From NCBI GenBank assembly GCA_946479255.1, contig CAMLFK010000099.1, positions 1 through 16,286 on the forward strand: a DNA stretch of 16,286 nt, written 5' to 3'. Shown here piece after piece: positions 6,155-16,286 of this stretch. The DNA comes from an uncultured Oxalobacteraceae bacterium (GTDB lineage: Bacteria; Pseudomonadota; Gammaproteobacteria; Burkholderiales; Burkholderiaceae). The position numbers were made by a program, and so were the translations under genes. How positions within the stretch are numbered: the stretch's first letter is position 1; every line of letters begins with the position of its first letter. The notes under the pieces were generated by a model. The model had not been told where the DNA came from. It ran no database searches and saw only the letters and a list, made by a program, of their open reading frames with translations.

Positions 6155-6787
6155 ATGGCCCAGACAATTCAGTCACTGATCGCCGCGTCGGTCAATGCGG
6201 TACTGCGCACGCGCTATCCGCAATCATATAGTTCGCTGTGCCACACGCATGCGATCGTCGGCGCCAATGTGATCAGCGTGGTGCTCAACCGCGTATTTCG
6301 CCCGGTCGCCGGGATGGCCTTGATCGACTGCGGCAGCGGCTTTATCAACCTGACCGACAATGCCGCGTTTGCCAACCCGGCCGGCGGCGCATTCCACTGC
6401 TGGATCGAGTCCTCCGACCAGACCGTCAAGGAGACCGAAGTGGTCGACCTGACCTTCCGCCATAACCACGAGTATGCCGAGAAAAACGGCATGGCGTGGA
6501 CGCGCCCCCATCCGCCCGAATACCTGTGGGGACCGCGCCGCCAGATCGTGGTGCGCGCCGAGCTGCACAATATGCCGGAGCGCTTCGAGGAAGGCCAGGT
6601 ATGGCTGCGCGAGACGCCGGAAGGCGCCGCCTTCATCATGCGCCATGTGGCCGACAACATGAATGCCTATGTGGTCCTGACCGCCGAGGCGCTGCAGGAG
6701 TTGCAGCGGCGCCTGCCGGCCGGCTCGCGCCTGCTCGAGCCGCTCATGCCGGCGCGCGAGGACATCGCCGATACCGCCAGCTGTTGA
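6155..6787 (+). CDS. DUF2026-like protein with possible papain-like Cys/His/Asp triad
   Basis: A 210-aa soluble protein of uncertain function that reminds me of the DUF2026 family; this assignment is from memory. Three conserved-looking spots line up in the order of a papain/transglutaminase-like fold: Cys29 at the start of a helix (SLCHTHAIVGANVISVVL), His81 in AFHCWIES, which echoes the HxWVE strand of transglutaminase-like enzymes, and Asp98 in EVVDLTF, which echoes the following VDLT strand. This suggests a cysteine hydrolase or amidase; the substrate is unknown. An upstream in-frame GTG at 6119 would add 12 residues; I prefer ATG 6155 because the extra residues look unrelated, though the Shine-Dalgarno (GGAC) is weak. 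The gene stands alone, divergent from the SPW gene, and is followed by a clear terminator. Confidence 0.78.
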   Translation: MAQTIQSLIAASVNAVLRTRYPQSYSSLCHTHAIVGANVISVVLNRVFRPVAGMALIDCGSGFINLTDNAAFANPAGGAFHCWIESSDQTVKETEVVDLTFRHNHEYAEKNGMAWTRPHPPEYLWGPRRQIVVRAELHNMPERFEEGQVWLRETPEGAAFIMRHVADNMNAYVVLTAEALQELQRRLPAGSRLLEPLMPAREDIADTASC

Positions 6788-6816
6788 AATAGTCGAAAGT
6801 ACGTCTCCAAGTTGAC

Positions 6817-6842
6817 AGCCGCCCCGAGGGGCGGCTTTTTTT
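6817..6842 (+). terminator. Rho-independent terminator after the DUF2026-like gene
   Basis: GCCGCCC (6818-6824) pairs with GGGCGGC (6829-6835) around a CGAG tetraloop, followed by T7 (6836-6842). It lies between the convergent + gene and metH; on the minus strand the hairpin has no good T run. Confidence 0.9.
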
Positions 6843-6861
6843 GTCGCTGCGGCACTGCCGC

Positions 6862-10635
<3,774 letters not shown>

Positions 10636-10684
10636 GGGCTTTCATTGAACTTTTGCGATGGCCGGAAAACCGACCGGGTCTAAA

Positions 10685-10690
10685 ATTATA
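10685..10690 (-). promoter_or_regulatory. Candidate -10 box for metH
   Basis: The minus strand reads TATAAT, a perfect sigma-70 -10 hexamer, 50 bp upstream of the metH ATG. No good TTGACA-like box lies 16-18 bp further upstream, so the promoter may need an activator. This leaves a leader of about 40-45 nt. Confidence 0.45.
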
Positions 10691-10823
10691 CGGCATCGGC
10701 CGCGCTGGCTTGCGGCAGCGCTCACTTCTATATGTATATCAAAAAGCAATTTGCTTACCCTGTTTGTAACTTTATGTATTTATCCTGTGGTTTGATACAT
10801 GAGGATACAAATGCCCAGCTTCT

Positions 10824-10846
10824 TGCAATGTTGTTGTTACATTGCA
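10824..10846. promoter_or_regulatory. Perfect 8-bp dyad upstream of the BrnA-like gene
   Basis: TGCAATGT (10824-10831) and ACATTGCA (10839-10846) are perfect inverted repeats with a 7-bp spacer, located 55 bp before the ATG at 10902 and within the 266-bp divergent region shared with metH. Spacing and length fit an operator for a small dimeric repressor such as a ribbon-helix-helix protein. A second short dyad, AAGCAA-T-TTGCTT, lies at 10744-10756. The function is inferred. Confidence 0.4.
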
Positions 10847-10901
10847 GTTGGACAATCATGACTTCCGCAAGATTTTGACGCAACAATTGAGGTAACAAAC
10901 G

Positions 10902-11174
10902 ATGCAAGACGATTTCCAAAGTAACTGGACAGAAATGAGGGCTTCGGGCGCCTCGATCGATTCGACCAGCAGCCACGCGCCAGCCCAGCCTCGGACGGGC
11001 GCGCCCGGCAGCCAAGGCTCCGGCGCGCAATTGAAGCAGATCGTCACGATCCGCCTCGACGTCGATACGCTGGCCTGGTTCAAAGCGGCCGGTCCAGGCT
11101 ACCAGACCCGCATCAACCAGCTGCTGCGCGAACACATGGAGGCGCAGCAGGCGCAGGAACGCAACGCCGCCTGA
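10902..11174 (+). CDS. BrnA-like ribbon-helix-helix antitoxin, orphan
   Basis: A 90-aa protein. The N-terminal 42 residues are low-complexity and probably disordered (Ser, Ala, Pro, Gly). The C-terminal part (about 43-80) reads QIVTIRLDVDTLAWFKAAGP then GYQTRINQLLREHM, closely following the BrnA/COG3514 antitoxin pattern of one DNA-binding beta strand plus two helices. In BrnT-BrnA systems the antitoxin neutralises the RNase BrnT and represses its own operon. Here no toxin gene adjoins: upstream is 266 bp of divergent spacer to metH, downstream fmt starts on the other strand after 25 bp. It may be an orphan antitoxin or a stand-alone repressor. TGAGGTAA at 10888-10895 is a suitable ribosome-binding site for ATG 10902; an internal ATG at 10935 is less likely. 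There is no terminator between it and convergent fmt. Confidence 0.8.
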   Translation: MQDDFQSNWTEMRASGASIDSTSSHAPAQPRTGAPGSQGSGAQLKQIVTIRLDVDTLAWFKAAGPGYQTRINQLLREHMEAQQAQERNAA

Positions 11175-11199
11175 GGCGCGATGCGCACTGTTGCGGCGC

Positions 11200-12156
11200 T
11201 CAGGCGAAAGTCTGCTCGTCGAGCGGGAAGCTGTTGAGAAATTCCGCGGCGCTCAAGCGCTTGCCGCCGGGTTTCTGCAACTCCGTCACACGCAGGCTGC
11301 CCTGGCCGCAGGCGATCACCACGCCCTGCTTTGCGTCGCTGGCCAGTACGCTGCCGGGTGCCTTGCTGCTGTCGCCTGGCACCGGCTCGGCATTCCAGAA
11401 TTTGACCGTCAGGCCGCGGGTCTGCGCATGGGCGCCGGGGAAGGGGTTGAAGGCGCGGATCTTGCGGCTCAGCTCCACGGCCGGCATGCCAAAGTCGAGC
11501 GCCGCTTCTTCCTTGGCCACCTTGGCCGCGTAAGTCACGCCATCTTCCGGCTGCGGCGTCGCCGCCAGCTTACCCTCGCCGTACTGGCGCAGGGCGTCCA
11601 CAATCATCTTGCCCCCCAGCGCCGCCAGCTTGTCGTGCAGGCTGGCGGTGGTATCGTCCGCCTCGATTGCGATGCGTTCGATGGTCAGCATCGGGCCGGT
11701 ATCGAGGCCTTCTTCCATTTGCATGATGGTCACACCGGTTTCGGCATCGCCCGCTTCGATGGCGCGGTGGATCGGCGCGGCGCCGCGCCAGCGCGGCAGG
11801 ATCGAGCCATGGATGTTAATGCATGGCTTGATGTCGAGCGTGCTGCGCGGAAGGATCAGGCCGTAGGCGGCCACCACCATCACATCGTAGTCGGTGGCCA
11901 GCAGGCGCTCGTGGGCGGCCGTCGCTTCGGCGGCGCGTTGCGGGTCCTTGCTGTCCATGCGCAGCGATAAGGGCTGCAGGACTTCGATGCCGTGCTGTTG
12001 TGCGTATTGCTTCACGGCCGATGCCTGGAGCTGCATGCCGCGGCCTGCCGGGCGGTCCGGCTGGGTCAATACCAGGGGGATCTCGAAGCCGGCTTCGTGC
12101 AGCGCTTTCAGGGCGGCGGCGGCGAATTCGGGGGTGCCTGCGAAGATGATTTTCAT
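11200..12156 (-). CDS. fmt: Methionyl-tRNA formyltransferase
   Basis: A 318-aa cytoplasmic enzyme that formylates Met-tRNA(fMet) using 10-formyltetrahydrofolate, enabling translation initiation. The N-terminal formyltransferase domain (about 1-205) begins [19 protein letters not shown] and contains the catalytic set Asn114 and His116 in [19 protein letters not shown] and Asp152 in [10 protein letters not shown]. The C-terminal OB-like tRNA-binding domain (about 206-318) includes [13 protein letters not shown]. The length matches E. coli Fmt (about 315 aa). I chose the ATG at 12156 because the family N-terminus starts there; an upstream in-frame GTG at 12183 would add nine unrelated residues and extend to the edge of a hairpin repeat. 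The gene lies downstream of def on the same strand, separated by 129 bp carrying that repeat. The 3' end faces the BrnA-like gene with a 25-bp gap. Confidence 0.97.
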   Translation of the reverse strand: MKIIFAGTPEFAAAALKALHEAGFEIPLVLTQPDRPAGRGMQLQASAVKQYAQQHGIEVLQPLSLRMDSKDPQRAAEATAAHERLLATDYDVMVVAAYGLILPRSTLDIKPCINIHGSILPRWRGAAPIHRAIEAGDAETGVTIMQMEEGLDTGPMLTIERIAIEADDTTASLHDKLAALGGKMIVDALRQYGEGKLAATPQPEDGVTYAAKVAKEEAALDFGMPAVELSRKIRAFNPFPGAHAQTRGLTVKFWNAEPVPGDSSKAPGSVLASDAKQGVVIACGQGSLRVTELQKPGGKRLSAAEFLNSFPLDEQTFA

Positions 12157-12185
12157 TATTGTGTACTCGATTGCTGCCCTCAAAA

Positions 12186-12261
12186 TGTCATTCCCGCGGA
12201 GGCGGGAACCTATATCACCTCAAACGAAGTGTTATAGGTTCCCGCCTGCGCGGGAATGACA
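12186..12261. repeat. 76-bp inverted-repeat (REP/BIME-like) element between def and fmt
   Basis: Arms at 12186-12218 and 12229-12261 are reverse complements at 31 of 33 positions with a 10-bp centre. Each arm contains its own small hairpin (CCCGC, 4-nt loop, GCGGG, read as TTCCCGCGGAGGCGGGAA on the left). The core TGTCATTCCCGC...GCGGGAA is of a type I recall as an abundant intergenic repeat in many beta- and gammaproteobacteria. The transcript would fold into a long stem between the def and fmt cistrons, which could stabilise or separate their mRNAs. Confidence 0.85.
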
Positions 12262-12285
12262 GTTTGGTGCGGCGGAATTTGGTTT

Positions 12286-12825
12286 TTAACGGCGGCCGGC
12301 GGCGCGCAGTGCGGCTTCGCGCTCGATCCCGCGATTTTCCTTGAGCATCTTGGCCTTGATGCGGTTGCGTTTCAATGGCGACAGGTATTCGACGAACACC
12401 TTGCCGGCAAGGTGGTCCAATTCGTGCTGGATGCACACGGCCATCAGGCCATCGGCGGCCAGTTCAAATTCCTTGCCATTGGCGTCCAGCGCGCGCACCT
12501 TGACTTGCGCCGGCCGTTCCACGCCGTCGTATACGCCAGGCACCGACAGGCAGCCTTCATCGTAGACCTGCTTTTCGGCACTGGCCCAGATGATCTGCGG
12601 ATTGATGAACACCCGCAGGTCGTCCTTGGTTTCGGTAATGTCGATCACCACCAGCTGCTCGTGCACGTCCACCTGGCTGGCAGCCAGGCCCACGCCGGGC
12701 GCGTCGTACATGGTCTCGGCCATGTCGGCCACCAGCTTTTGCAGGCGTTCGCCAAAATCGGTGACCGGTTTGGCGACTTTGTGCAGGCGGGCGTCGGGAT
12801 AGCGGAGAATATTCAGGATTGCCAT
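12286..12825 (-). CDS. def: Peptide deformylase
   Basis: A 179-aa metalloenzyme that removes the formyl group from new proteins, the step that undoes Fmt's modification. All three family motifs are present: GVGLAASQ (44-51), EGCLSVPG (90-97, metal ligand Cys92) and QHELDHLAG (133-141, ligands His134 and His138, catalytic Glu135). The metal is normally iron. The start at ATG 12825 ([20 protein letters not shown]) matches the family N-terminus; an in-frame extension to 12924 is unlikely. There is no clear Shine-Dalgarno. A short direct repeat ACCTATG overlaps the start region, the first copy holding an out-of-frame ATG. It is divergent from the LysM gene and is followed by a repeat element and then fmt, with which it probably shares a transcript. 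Confidence 0.97.
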   Translation of the reverse strand: MAILNILRYPDARLHKVAKPVTDFGERLQKLVADMAETMYDAPGVGLAASQVDVHEQLVVIDITETKDDLRVFINPQIIWASAEKQVYDEGCLSVPGVYDGVERPAQVKVRALDANGKEFELAADGLMAVCIQHELDHLAGKVFVEYLSPLKRNRIKAKMLKENRGIEREAALRAAGRR

Positions 12826-12905
12826 AGGTCTAACATAGGTCAAGGTTGCTCGGTAACAATTTGGAAAAGGCGCTTGCATTTGCACGAAAGATGCCCTAAA
12901 ACAAC

Positions 12906-12945
12906 AAAAACGCAACACTTTCACGACGGTTGGAAAGGCGTTTTT
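12906..12945. terminator. Terminator-like hairpin in the def/LysM divergent region
   Basis: AAAAACGC (12906-12913) pairs perfectly with GCGTTTTT (12938-12945), with an inner stem CTTTC (12918-12922) / GAAAG (12933-12937) and a 4-nt bulge. A and T runs on both sides allow termination in either direction; on the minus strand the T-rich run continues (GTTTTTGTTGTTTTAG). It lies 81 bp upstream of the def start with no gene end nearby, so it may be a leader attenuator or an insulator between divergent promoters. Confidence 0.5.
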
Positions 12946-13019
12946 CTTGCTACTTCAAGGATTTATGTGCAGAATTTGATTCAGTTCGGCAAGCCTTGCA
13001 TCGATTTCATCGATCGGGT

Positions 13020-13034
13020 CGCGAAACATTCGCG
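13020..13034. promoter_or_regulatory. Short perfect dyad upstream of the LysM gene
   Basis: CGCGAA (13020-13025) and TTCGCG (13029-13034) are perfect inverted repeats with a 3-bp centre, 78 bp before the LysM start. A possible -10-like TACACT lies just downstream (about 13043). It may be an operator; it is short enough to be chance. Confidence 0.25.
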
Positions 13035-13112
13035 CTGTCTCTTACACTGTGGCTGGCCAGGTAGCTGGTCCTGCAAGCAACCCGTTTTACGCCGCACTTT
13101 ACGGACATCTCA

Positions 13113-14231
13113 ATGAAAAATTTTAGCACAGTCGGCGTCCGCATAGCGGCAAGCGCGGTATTTGCGGCACTGCTGGCTGGCCCAGCCATGGCGGCCACCT
13201 GCGAGTTCCGCGCCAATGCGCCGGACCAGCATCTGGTGGTCAAGGGCGATACTTTGTGGGGCATTTCCGGCACCTTCCTCGAGCACCCGTGGTGCTGGCC
13301 CCAGGTATGGGGCATGAACAAGGAAGAGATCCGCAATCCGCACTGGATCTATCCCGGCCAGATCATTTACCTGGACCGCGCCAACAAGCGCCTGTCGCTG
13401 AACCGCCCTGGCAGCGGCGACGGGAGTGGCGATGGCGCGGGGCAGGGCGGCGTCAACGGCATTACCCGCCTGTCCCCGCAGACCCGCACCGAGGGCCTGG
13501 GACGCGATGCCATCGCCTCGATACCCTCGAACGTGATCGAACCCTTCCTGTCGCAGCCGCTGATCGTCGAAGCCGACGAGCTCAAGGGTGCGCCGCGCAT
13601 TGCCGCGGCCCAGGAGGGCCATGTGTTCCTTGGCAAGGACGACAAGGTGTATGTGCGCGGCGACATCAAGGGCATCAGTTCCTTCCAGGTGTTCCGTCCG
13701 GGCACGCCGCTGAAGGATCCGGATACCGGCAGGATTCTCGCCTACGAGGCGGTCTACCTGGGCACGGTCAAGCTGCAAGCCGAAGCCAAGCCTGGCGTGG
13801 ACGTGCATACCTTCGTGGTCGGTAGTTCGCGCCAGGAAATGGGCGTGGGCGACTTGCTGATGCCGGCCCCGCCGACGGCGATCCGCAACTACGTGCCGCA
13901 CCAGCCCGACCGGCCGGTCAGCGCGCGCGTGCTGGGCGTGTATTCGGGCGTGACCTACGCTGGACAGAATATGGTCGTCAGTGTCAACCGGGGCACGGTT
14001 GACGGACTCGATGTGGGCACCGTGCTCCAACTGTACAATTTGGGCAAGACCGTGCATGACCGGACTGCCCCCAAAGGCATGATGGGCATGACAAAGTCCA
14101 TGATCCGCCTGCCGGACGAGCAGTCGGGAACCTTGTTCATCTTCCGCGTCTTCAAGAACATTTCGTATGGCTTGATCATGCAGGTGACGGAGCCGGTTGA
14201 AATCGGCGACGTGGCGCGCTCACCGGAGTAA
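13113..14231 (+). CDS. Secreted LysM-domain protein
   Basis: A 372-aa exported protein. It has a signal peptide (basic MKNFSTVGVR, hydrophobic core, likely cleavage after AMA at residues 25-27). One LysM domain (about 40-88) follows: LVVKGDTLWGIS, then HPWCWPQVWGMN and NPHWIYPGQIIYLD. LysM binds the glycan strands of peptidoglycan, so the protein probably sits in the periplasm on the cell wall. A Gly/Asp/Ser-rich linker (about 99-114) leads to a region of about 250 residues I do not recognise, rich in beta-strand-like segments and without visible catalytic motifs. Cys30 and Cys61 could form a disulphide. The stop is only 7 bp before the dprA start, so the two are probably one transcript. The ribosome-binding site is weak (GGA about 10 nt before ATG). 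Confidence 0.9.
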   Translation: MKNFSTVGVRIAASAVFAALLAGPAMAATCEFRANAPDQHLVVKGDTLWGISGTFLEHPWCWPQVWGMNKEEIRNPHWIYPGQIIYLDRANKRLSLNRPGSGDGSGDGAGQGGVNGITRLSPQTRTEGLGRDAIASIPSNVIEPFLSQPLIVEADELKGAPRIAAAQEGHVFLGKDDKVYVRGDIKGISSFQVFRPGTPLKDPDTGRILAYEAVYLGTVKLQAEAKPGVDVHTFVVGSSRQEMGVGDLLMPAPPTAIRNYVPHQPDRPVSARVLGVYSGVTYAGQNMVVSVNRGTVDGLDVGTVLQLYNLGKTVHDRTAPKGMMGMTKSMIRLPDEQSGTLFIFRVFKNISYGLIMQVTEPVEIGDVARSPE

Positions 14232-14238
14232 GCCCACC

Positions 14239-15363
14239 GTGCAAGCCACGGACCCCGCATCCCCTGACCAGGCCGGCAATTTGCCGGCCTGGTTGCGTCT
14301 GGAGCAGACTCCCGGGCTGGGGCTGGTCCGGGCCGCGCGCCTGCTGGCCCACTTCGGCGAGCCGGCCGCCATCTTTCGCGCCAGCCACGCCGAGCTGGCC
14401 GCGCTGGTGCCGGCGCCGCTGGCCCGCGGCTTGTGCGACCCGCCGGCCGCGCCTATCGCCTCTTATATCAGTACCGCGCTCGCCTGGCTGGCCACGCCCG
14501 GCAATCACCTTGTCACCCTCCACGACGGACGCTACCCGCAGTTGCTGCGCGAGACCGGAGCGCCGCCTTTGTTGCTGTACGCCAAGGGCCGGGTCGAGCT
14601 CCTGTGCCGGCCGGCCGTGGCGATTGTCGGCAGCCGCAATGCCACCGTACAGGGCGTGGCCAATGCGCGCGCGTTTGCCCAGGCCTTGAGTGAAGCAGGG
14701 ATGACGGTGGTATCCGGCCTTGCGCTGGGCATCGATGCGGCGGCCCATGAGGGCGCGCTGCCTGGTCCCGGTTCGACCGTGGCCGTCATCGGCACCGGCG
14801 CCGACCGCATCTATCCGCGCCGTAACGATGCTCTGGCGCGCCGTATTGCCGGTGACGGCTGTGTGGTGAGCGAGTACTCACTTGGCATGGGTCCCTTGTC
14901 GGCCAACTTCCCTCGCCGCAACCGCATCATCAGCGGCCTGTGCTGCGCGGTGCTGGTGGTGGAAGCCGCGGCCGAGTCGGGTTCCTTGATTACCGCTCAC
15001 ATTGCCAACGACCAGGGCAGGGAAGTGTTTGCCATTCCGGGCTCGATCCACGCGCCCCTGTCCAAGGGATGCCACAAGCTCATCAAGGAGGGCGCGACCC
15101 TGGTCGAATCGATCGACGATGTGTTGTTGGCGCTCCACAGCAGCCCCTTGCGGCGCCTGCCTTTGCATTCCGACACAGCAGTTGTCGAGGAAGAAAGCTC
15201 ATCCTTACTGCTGGCGCTCGAAGGCGGCCCGGTCCACATAGACGCGCTGGCCGGCAGCTCCGGATGCGACGCTGGCGATCTGGCAAGCCAACTATTGGCA
15301 CTTGAACTAGGCGGCCGGGTGGAACGATTGCCAGGTGGATTGTTCCAGCGTATATATCGCTGA
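14239..15363 (+). CDS. dprA: DNA-processing protein DprA (Smf)
   Basis: A 374-aa cytoplasmic protein that binds incoming single-stranded DNA during natural transformation and loads RecA. The N-terminal SAM-like helical region (about 15-90, LRLEQTPGLGLVRAARLLAH) is followed by the extended Rossmann-fold DprA domain (about 93-300) with AIVGSRNAT (128-136), SGLALGIDAAAH (159-170), FPRRNRIISG (224-233), ESGSLITA (246-253) and FAIPGS (264-269). A C-terminal winged-helix, DML1-like domain (about 315-372, LLALEGGPVHIDALA) ends the protein. The GTG at 14239 is chosen because GGAG (14225-14228, within the end of the LysM gene) is 10 nt upstream and the protein length fits; an in-frame TTG at 14197 would overlap the LysM gene. 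All core motifs are intact. Other competence genes are not in view. Confidence 0.96.
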   Translation: MQATDPASPDQAGNLPAWLRLEQTPGLGLVRAARLLAHFGEPAAIFRASHAELAALVPAPLARGLCDPPAAPIASYISTALAWLATPGNHLVTLHDGRYPQLLRETGAPPLLLYAKGRVELLCRPAVAIVGSRNATVQGVANARAFAQALSEAGMTVVSGLALGIDAAAHEGALPGPGSTVAVIGTGADRIYPRRNDALARRIAGDGCVVSEYSLGMGPLSANFPRRNRIISGLCCAVLVVEAAAESGSLITAHIANDQGREVFAIPGSIHAPLSKGCHKLIKEGATLVESIDDVLLALHSSPLRRLPLHSDTAVVEEESSSLLLALEGGPVHIDALAGSSGCDAGDLASQLLALELGGRVERLPGGLFQRIYR

Positions 15364-15417
15364 AACGTGGTCGTACAGGCCTTGTGTCCTCCTGAGTTTA
15401 GCTGCTAGAGTAGAGCC

Positions 15418-15882
15418 ATGTTTGATATCCTGGTCTACCTCTACGAGACATACTACCGTCCAGACGCCTGCCCCGAGCCGGCGGCGCTGGCGCGCAAGTT
15501 GTCCGCTGTCGGTTTCGACGACGTCGAAATTTCCGAAGCCATCGTCTGGTTGAACGACCTGACCGAAATGGCTGGCGCCGAACCGAACCTGGCGATTTCC
15601 TCGTCGGGTACGCGCTTTTACGTCGCCCAGGAATACGATGCCTTGGGCAGCGCCGCTGTCGGCTTCATCCAGTTTCTCGAAAGCGCCACGGTGCTCAGCC
15701 CGGTCCAGCGCGAAATCGTTGTCGAGCGCGCACTGGCACTCGAAGAATCGCCGGTCGGTCTTGGCAAGCTCAAGATCATCGTACTGATGCTGCTGTGGAG
15801 CCAGGGCAAGGAGCCGGACGCGCTGATGTTCGACGACCTGTTCGGTTCCGACGACGAGCAAGTACCGCGCTTACTGCACTGA
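15418..15882 (+). CDS. smg: Smg protein (DUF494 family)
   Basis: A 154-aa acidic cytoplasmic protein of the Smg/DUF494 family, which is repeatedly found beside dprA in proteobacteria; its biochemical function is unknown to me. Recognisable wording is [13 protein letters not shown] at the N-terminus, [30 protein letters not shown] and [16 protein letters not shown], ending [20 protein letters not shown]. The length matches the E. coli protein (about 157 aa). It starts at ATG 15418, 54 bp after dprA stops, with a weak purine stretch (TAGAG) before it. The gene probably continues the LysM-dprA transcript. A large inverted repeat begins 3 bp after its stop codon. Confidence 0.94.
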   Translation: MFDILVYLYETYYRPDACPEPAALARKLSAVGFDDVEISEAIVWLNDLTEMAGAEPNLAISSSGTRFYVAQEYDALGSAAVGFIQFLESATVLSPVQREIVVERALALEESPVGLGKLKIIVLMLLWSQGKEPDALMFDDLFGSDDEQVPRLLH

Positions 15883-16239
15883 TAGAACCTCGATAAACCT
15901 ACTGCGCGGCCCGCTATTGCGTCTGCGTTGCTCGCCGTACTCAAGTACGGCTCCGCTACTCGACGCAATATCGGGCCTGCTCGCTACGGTTTCTCGAGCT
16001 TCCGTTACGTTCCTTGTTTCCCCCCCTTGCTGCGCGAAGCCGCGCTGGTCTGCGCGCTTGTCTGTTTACTGCCGCGCCTTCACATCGCTTGCTTGCAGTT
16101 TTGCGGACATCACGCTTATCATTGGCCGCTTATTGCGCCCAAGACCGATTTCGATATCAGGATGGCAAGTTCGCTTGTCCTGTCGGCAAGCATGTATGAT
16201 GCCGCCTGCCGAACCACTAATAAGTACGACGAGAAACCT
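15883..16239. other. 357-bp gene-free stretch between smg and topB
   Basis: The first third is a 116-bp inverted-repeat element (15886-16001). The remainder (16002-16239) starts with a C7 run (16020-16026) and a GC-rich patch of GCGC words, then turns less GC-rich before topB. A + strand open frame crosses it (15917-16243) but is made largely of repeat sequence and has no recognisable protein features. A TATGAT at 16195-16200 could be a -10 box for topB, but no good -35 box stands at the right distance. Confidence 0.55.
15886..16001. repeat. 116-bp imperfect palindromic element downstream of smg
   Basis: The central 70 bp (15908-15977) is centred exactly between 15942 and 15943. GGCCCG (15908-15913) pairs with CGGGCC (15972-15977), TATTGCGTC (15915-15923) with GACGCAATA (15962-15970), and GCCGTAC (15934-15940) with GTACGGC (15945-15951) around a TCAA loop. 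Two 10-nt segments between these stems do not pair. The symmetry continues outward with small mismatches and one indel: AACCTCGATAAACCTA (15886-15901) against TACGGTTTCTCGAGCTT (15985-16001). The size and structure suggest a MITE-like intergenic repeat. With no T run it is not a classical terminator. Confidence 0.75.
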
Positions 16240-16286
16240 ATGACCAAAACCCTCATCATCGCCGAGAAGCCCTCCGTCGCGAACGA
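16240..16286 (+). CDS. topB: DNA topoisomerase III, 5' end (partial)
   Basis: Only the first 15 codons are in the window: MTKTLIIAEKPSVAN. This is the start of the Toprim domain of type IA topoisomerases, where the glutamate of AEKPS is part of the active site. The wording fits TopB (topoisomerase III, which decatenates DNA) better than TopA, whose N-terminus usually reads KxLVIVESPAKAKTI. GAGAAA (16231-16236) is a modest ribosome-binding site. A topoisomerase gene after smg is common in proteobacteria. Confidence 0.85.
   Translation, partial: MTKTLIIAEKPSVAN

Noticed and set aside
10636..10901. Cobalamin or SAH riboswitch upstream of metH
   Set aside because: I looked for a B12-box-like core and for the SAH aptamer words in the minus-strand leader and found none; the TATAAT at 10685-10690 leaves only about 40-45 nt of leader. 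A covariance-model search (for example Infernal with Rfam models) would settle it.
11191..11970. 259-residue + strand frame opposite fmt
   Set aside because: Mirror of the catalytic and C-terminal domains of fmt; no independent motif.
12256..13116. 286-residue + strand frame opposite def
   Set aside because: Mostly the complement of def plus its leader and the edge of the 12186-12261 repeat; no start signal or motif.
13110..14057. 315-residue minus-strand frame opposite the LysM gene
   Set aside because: The + strand frame has a signal peptide and LysM domain; the reverse frame has only His/Ala/Arg-rich shadow composition.
15917..16243. 108-residue + strand frame between smg and topB
   Set aside because: Begins inside the palindromic element and ends just inside topB; composition is Arg/Ser/Leu/Cys-rich with no motif or start signal.

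Overview
The window is GC-rich, gene-dense bacterial chromosome. The gene set (NtrY/NtrX-type two-component pair, a DUF3567-type protein, MetH, def-fmt divergent from a LysM-dprA-smg-topB run) points to a betaproteobacterium of the order Burkholderiales. The family is most likely Oxalobacteraceae (Massilia/Duganella/Janthinobacterium-like). The order is fairly secure from gene content; the family is my inference.

Layout. (1) 1-2863, + strand: the 3' part of an ntrY sensor kinase gene, a short NtrX-like regulator without the usual AAA+ domain, a 4-bp-overlapping small protein resembling a worn-down CobW-type P-loop protein, and a DUF3567-type protein closed by a strong terminator. (2) 2934-5481, + strand: a YafJ-like class II glutamine amidotransferase with a near-perfect dyad just before its start codon, a 469-bp gene-free stretch holding three copies of a REP/MITE-like repeat, and an EAL-like/HDOD signalling protein. 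(3) 5576-6787: an SPW-repeat membrane protein (-) divergent from a 210-aa protein with a plausible papain-like Cys/His/Asp arrangement (+). (4) 6862-11174: full-length cobalamin-dependent methionine synthase metH (-), divergent from an orphan BrnA-like ribbon-helix-helix protein (+). (5) 11200-12825: fmt and def (-), separated by a hairpin repeat. (6) 13113-16286, + strand: a LysM protein, dprA, smg, a 116-bp inverted-repeat element and the first codons of topB.

How the genes work together. def and fmt form the N-terminal formyl-methionine pathway (formylation of initiator tRNA, then deformylation of new proteins). dprA, smg and topB are a commonly linked DNA-processing neighbourhood. NtrY/NtrX should form one phosphorelay. 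The remaining genes look like independent units.

I see no complete mobile element, CRISPR array, tRNA, rRNA or obvious new multi-gene defence system. The most unusual items are the AAA-less NtrX with its overlapping CobW-like partner, the repeat cluster at 3780-4101, the large palindromic element at 15886-16001, and the orphan BrnA-like gene with an upstream dyad.
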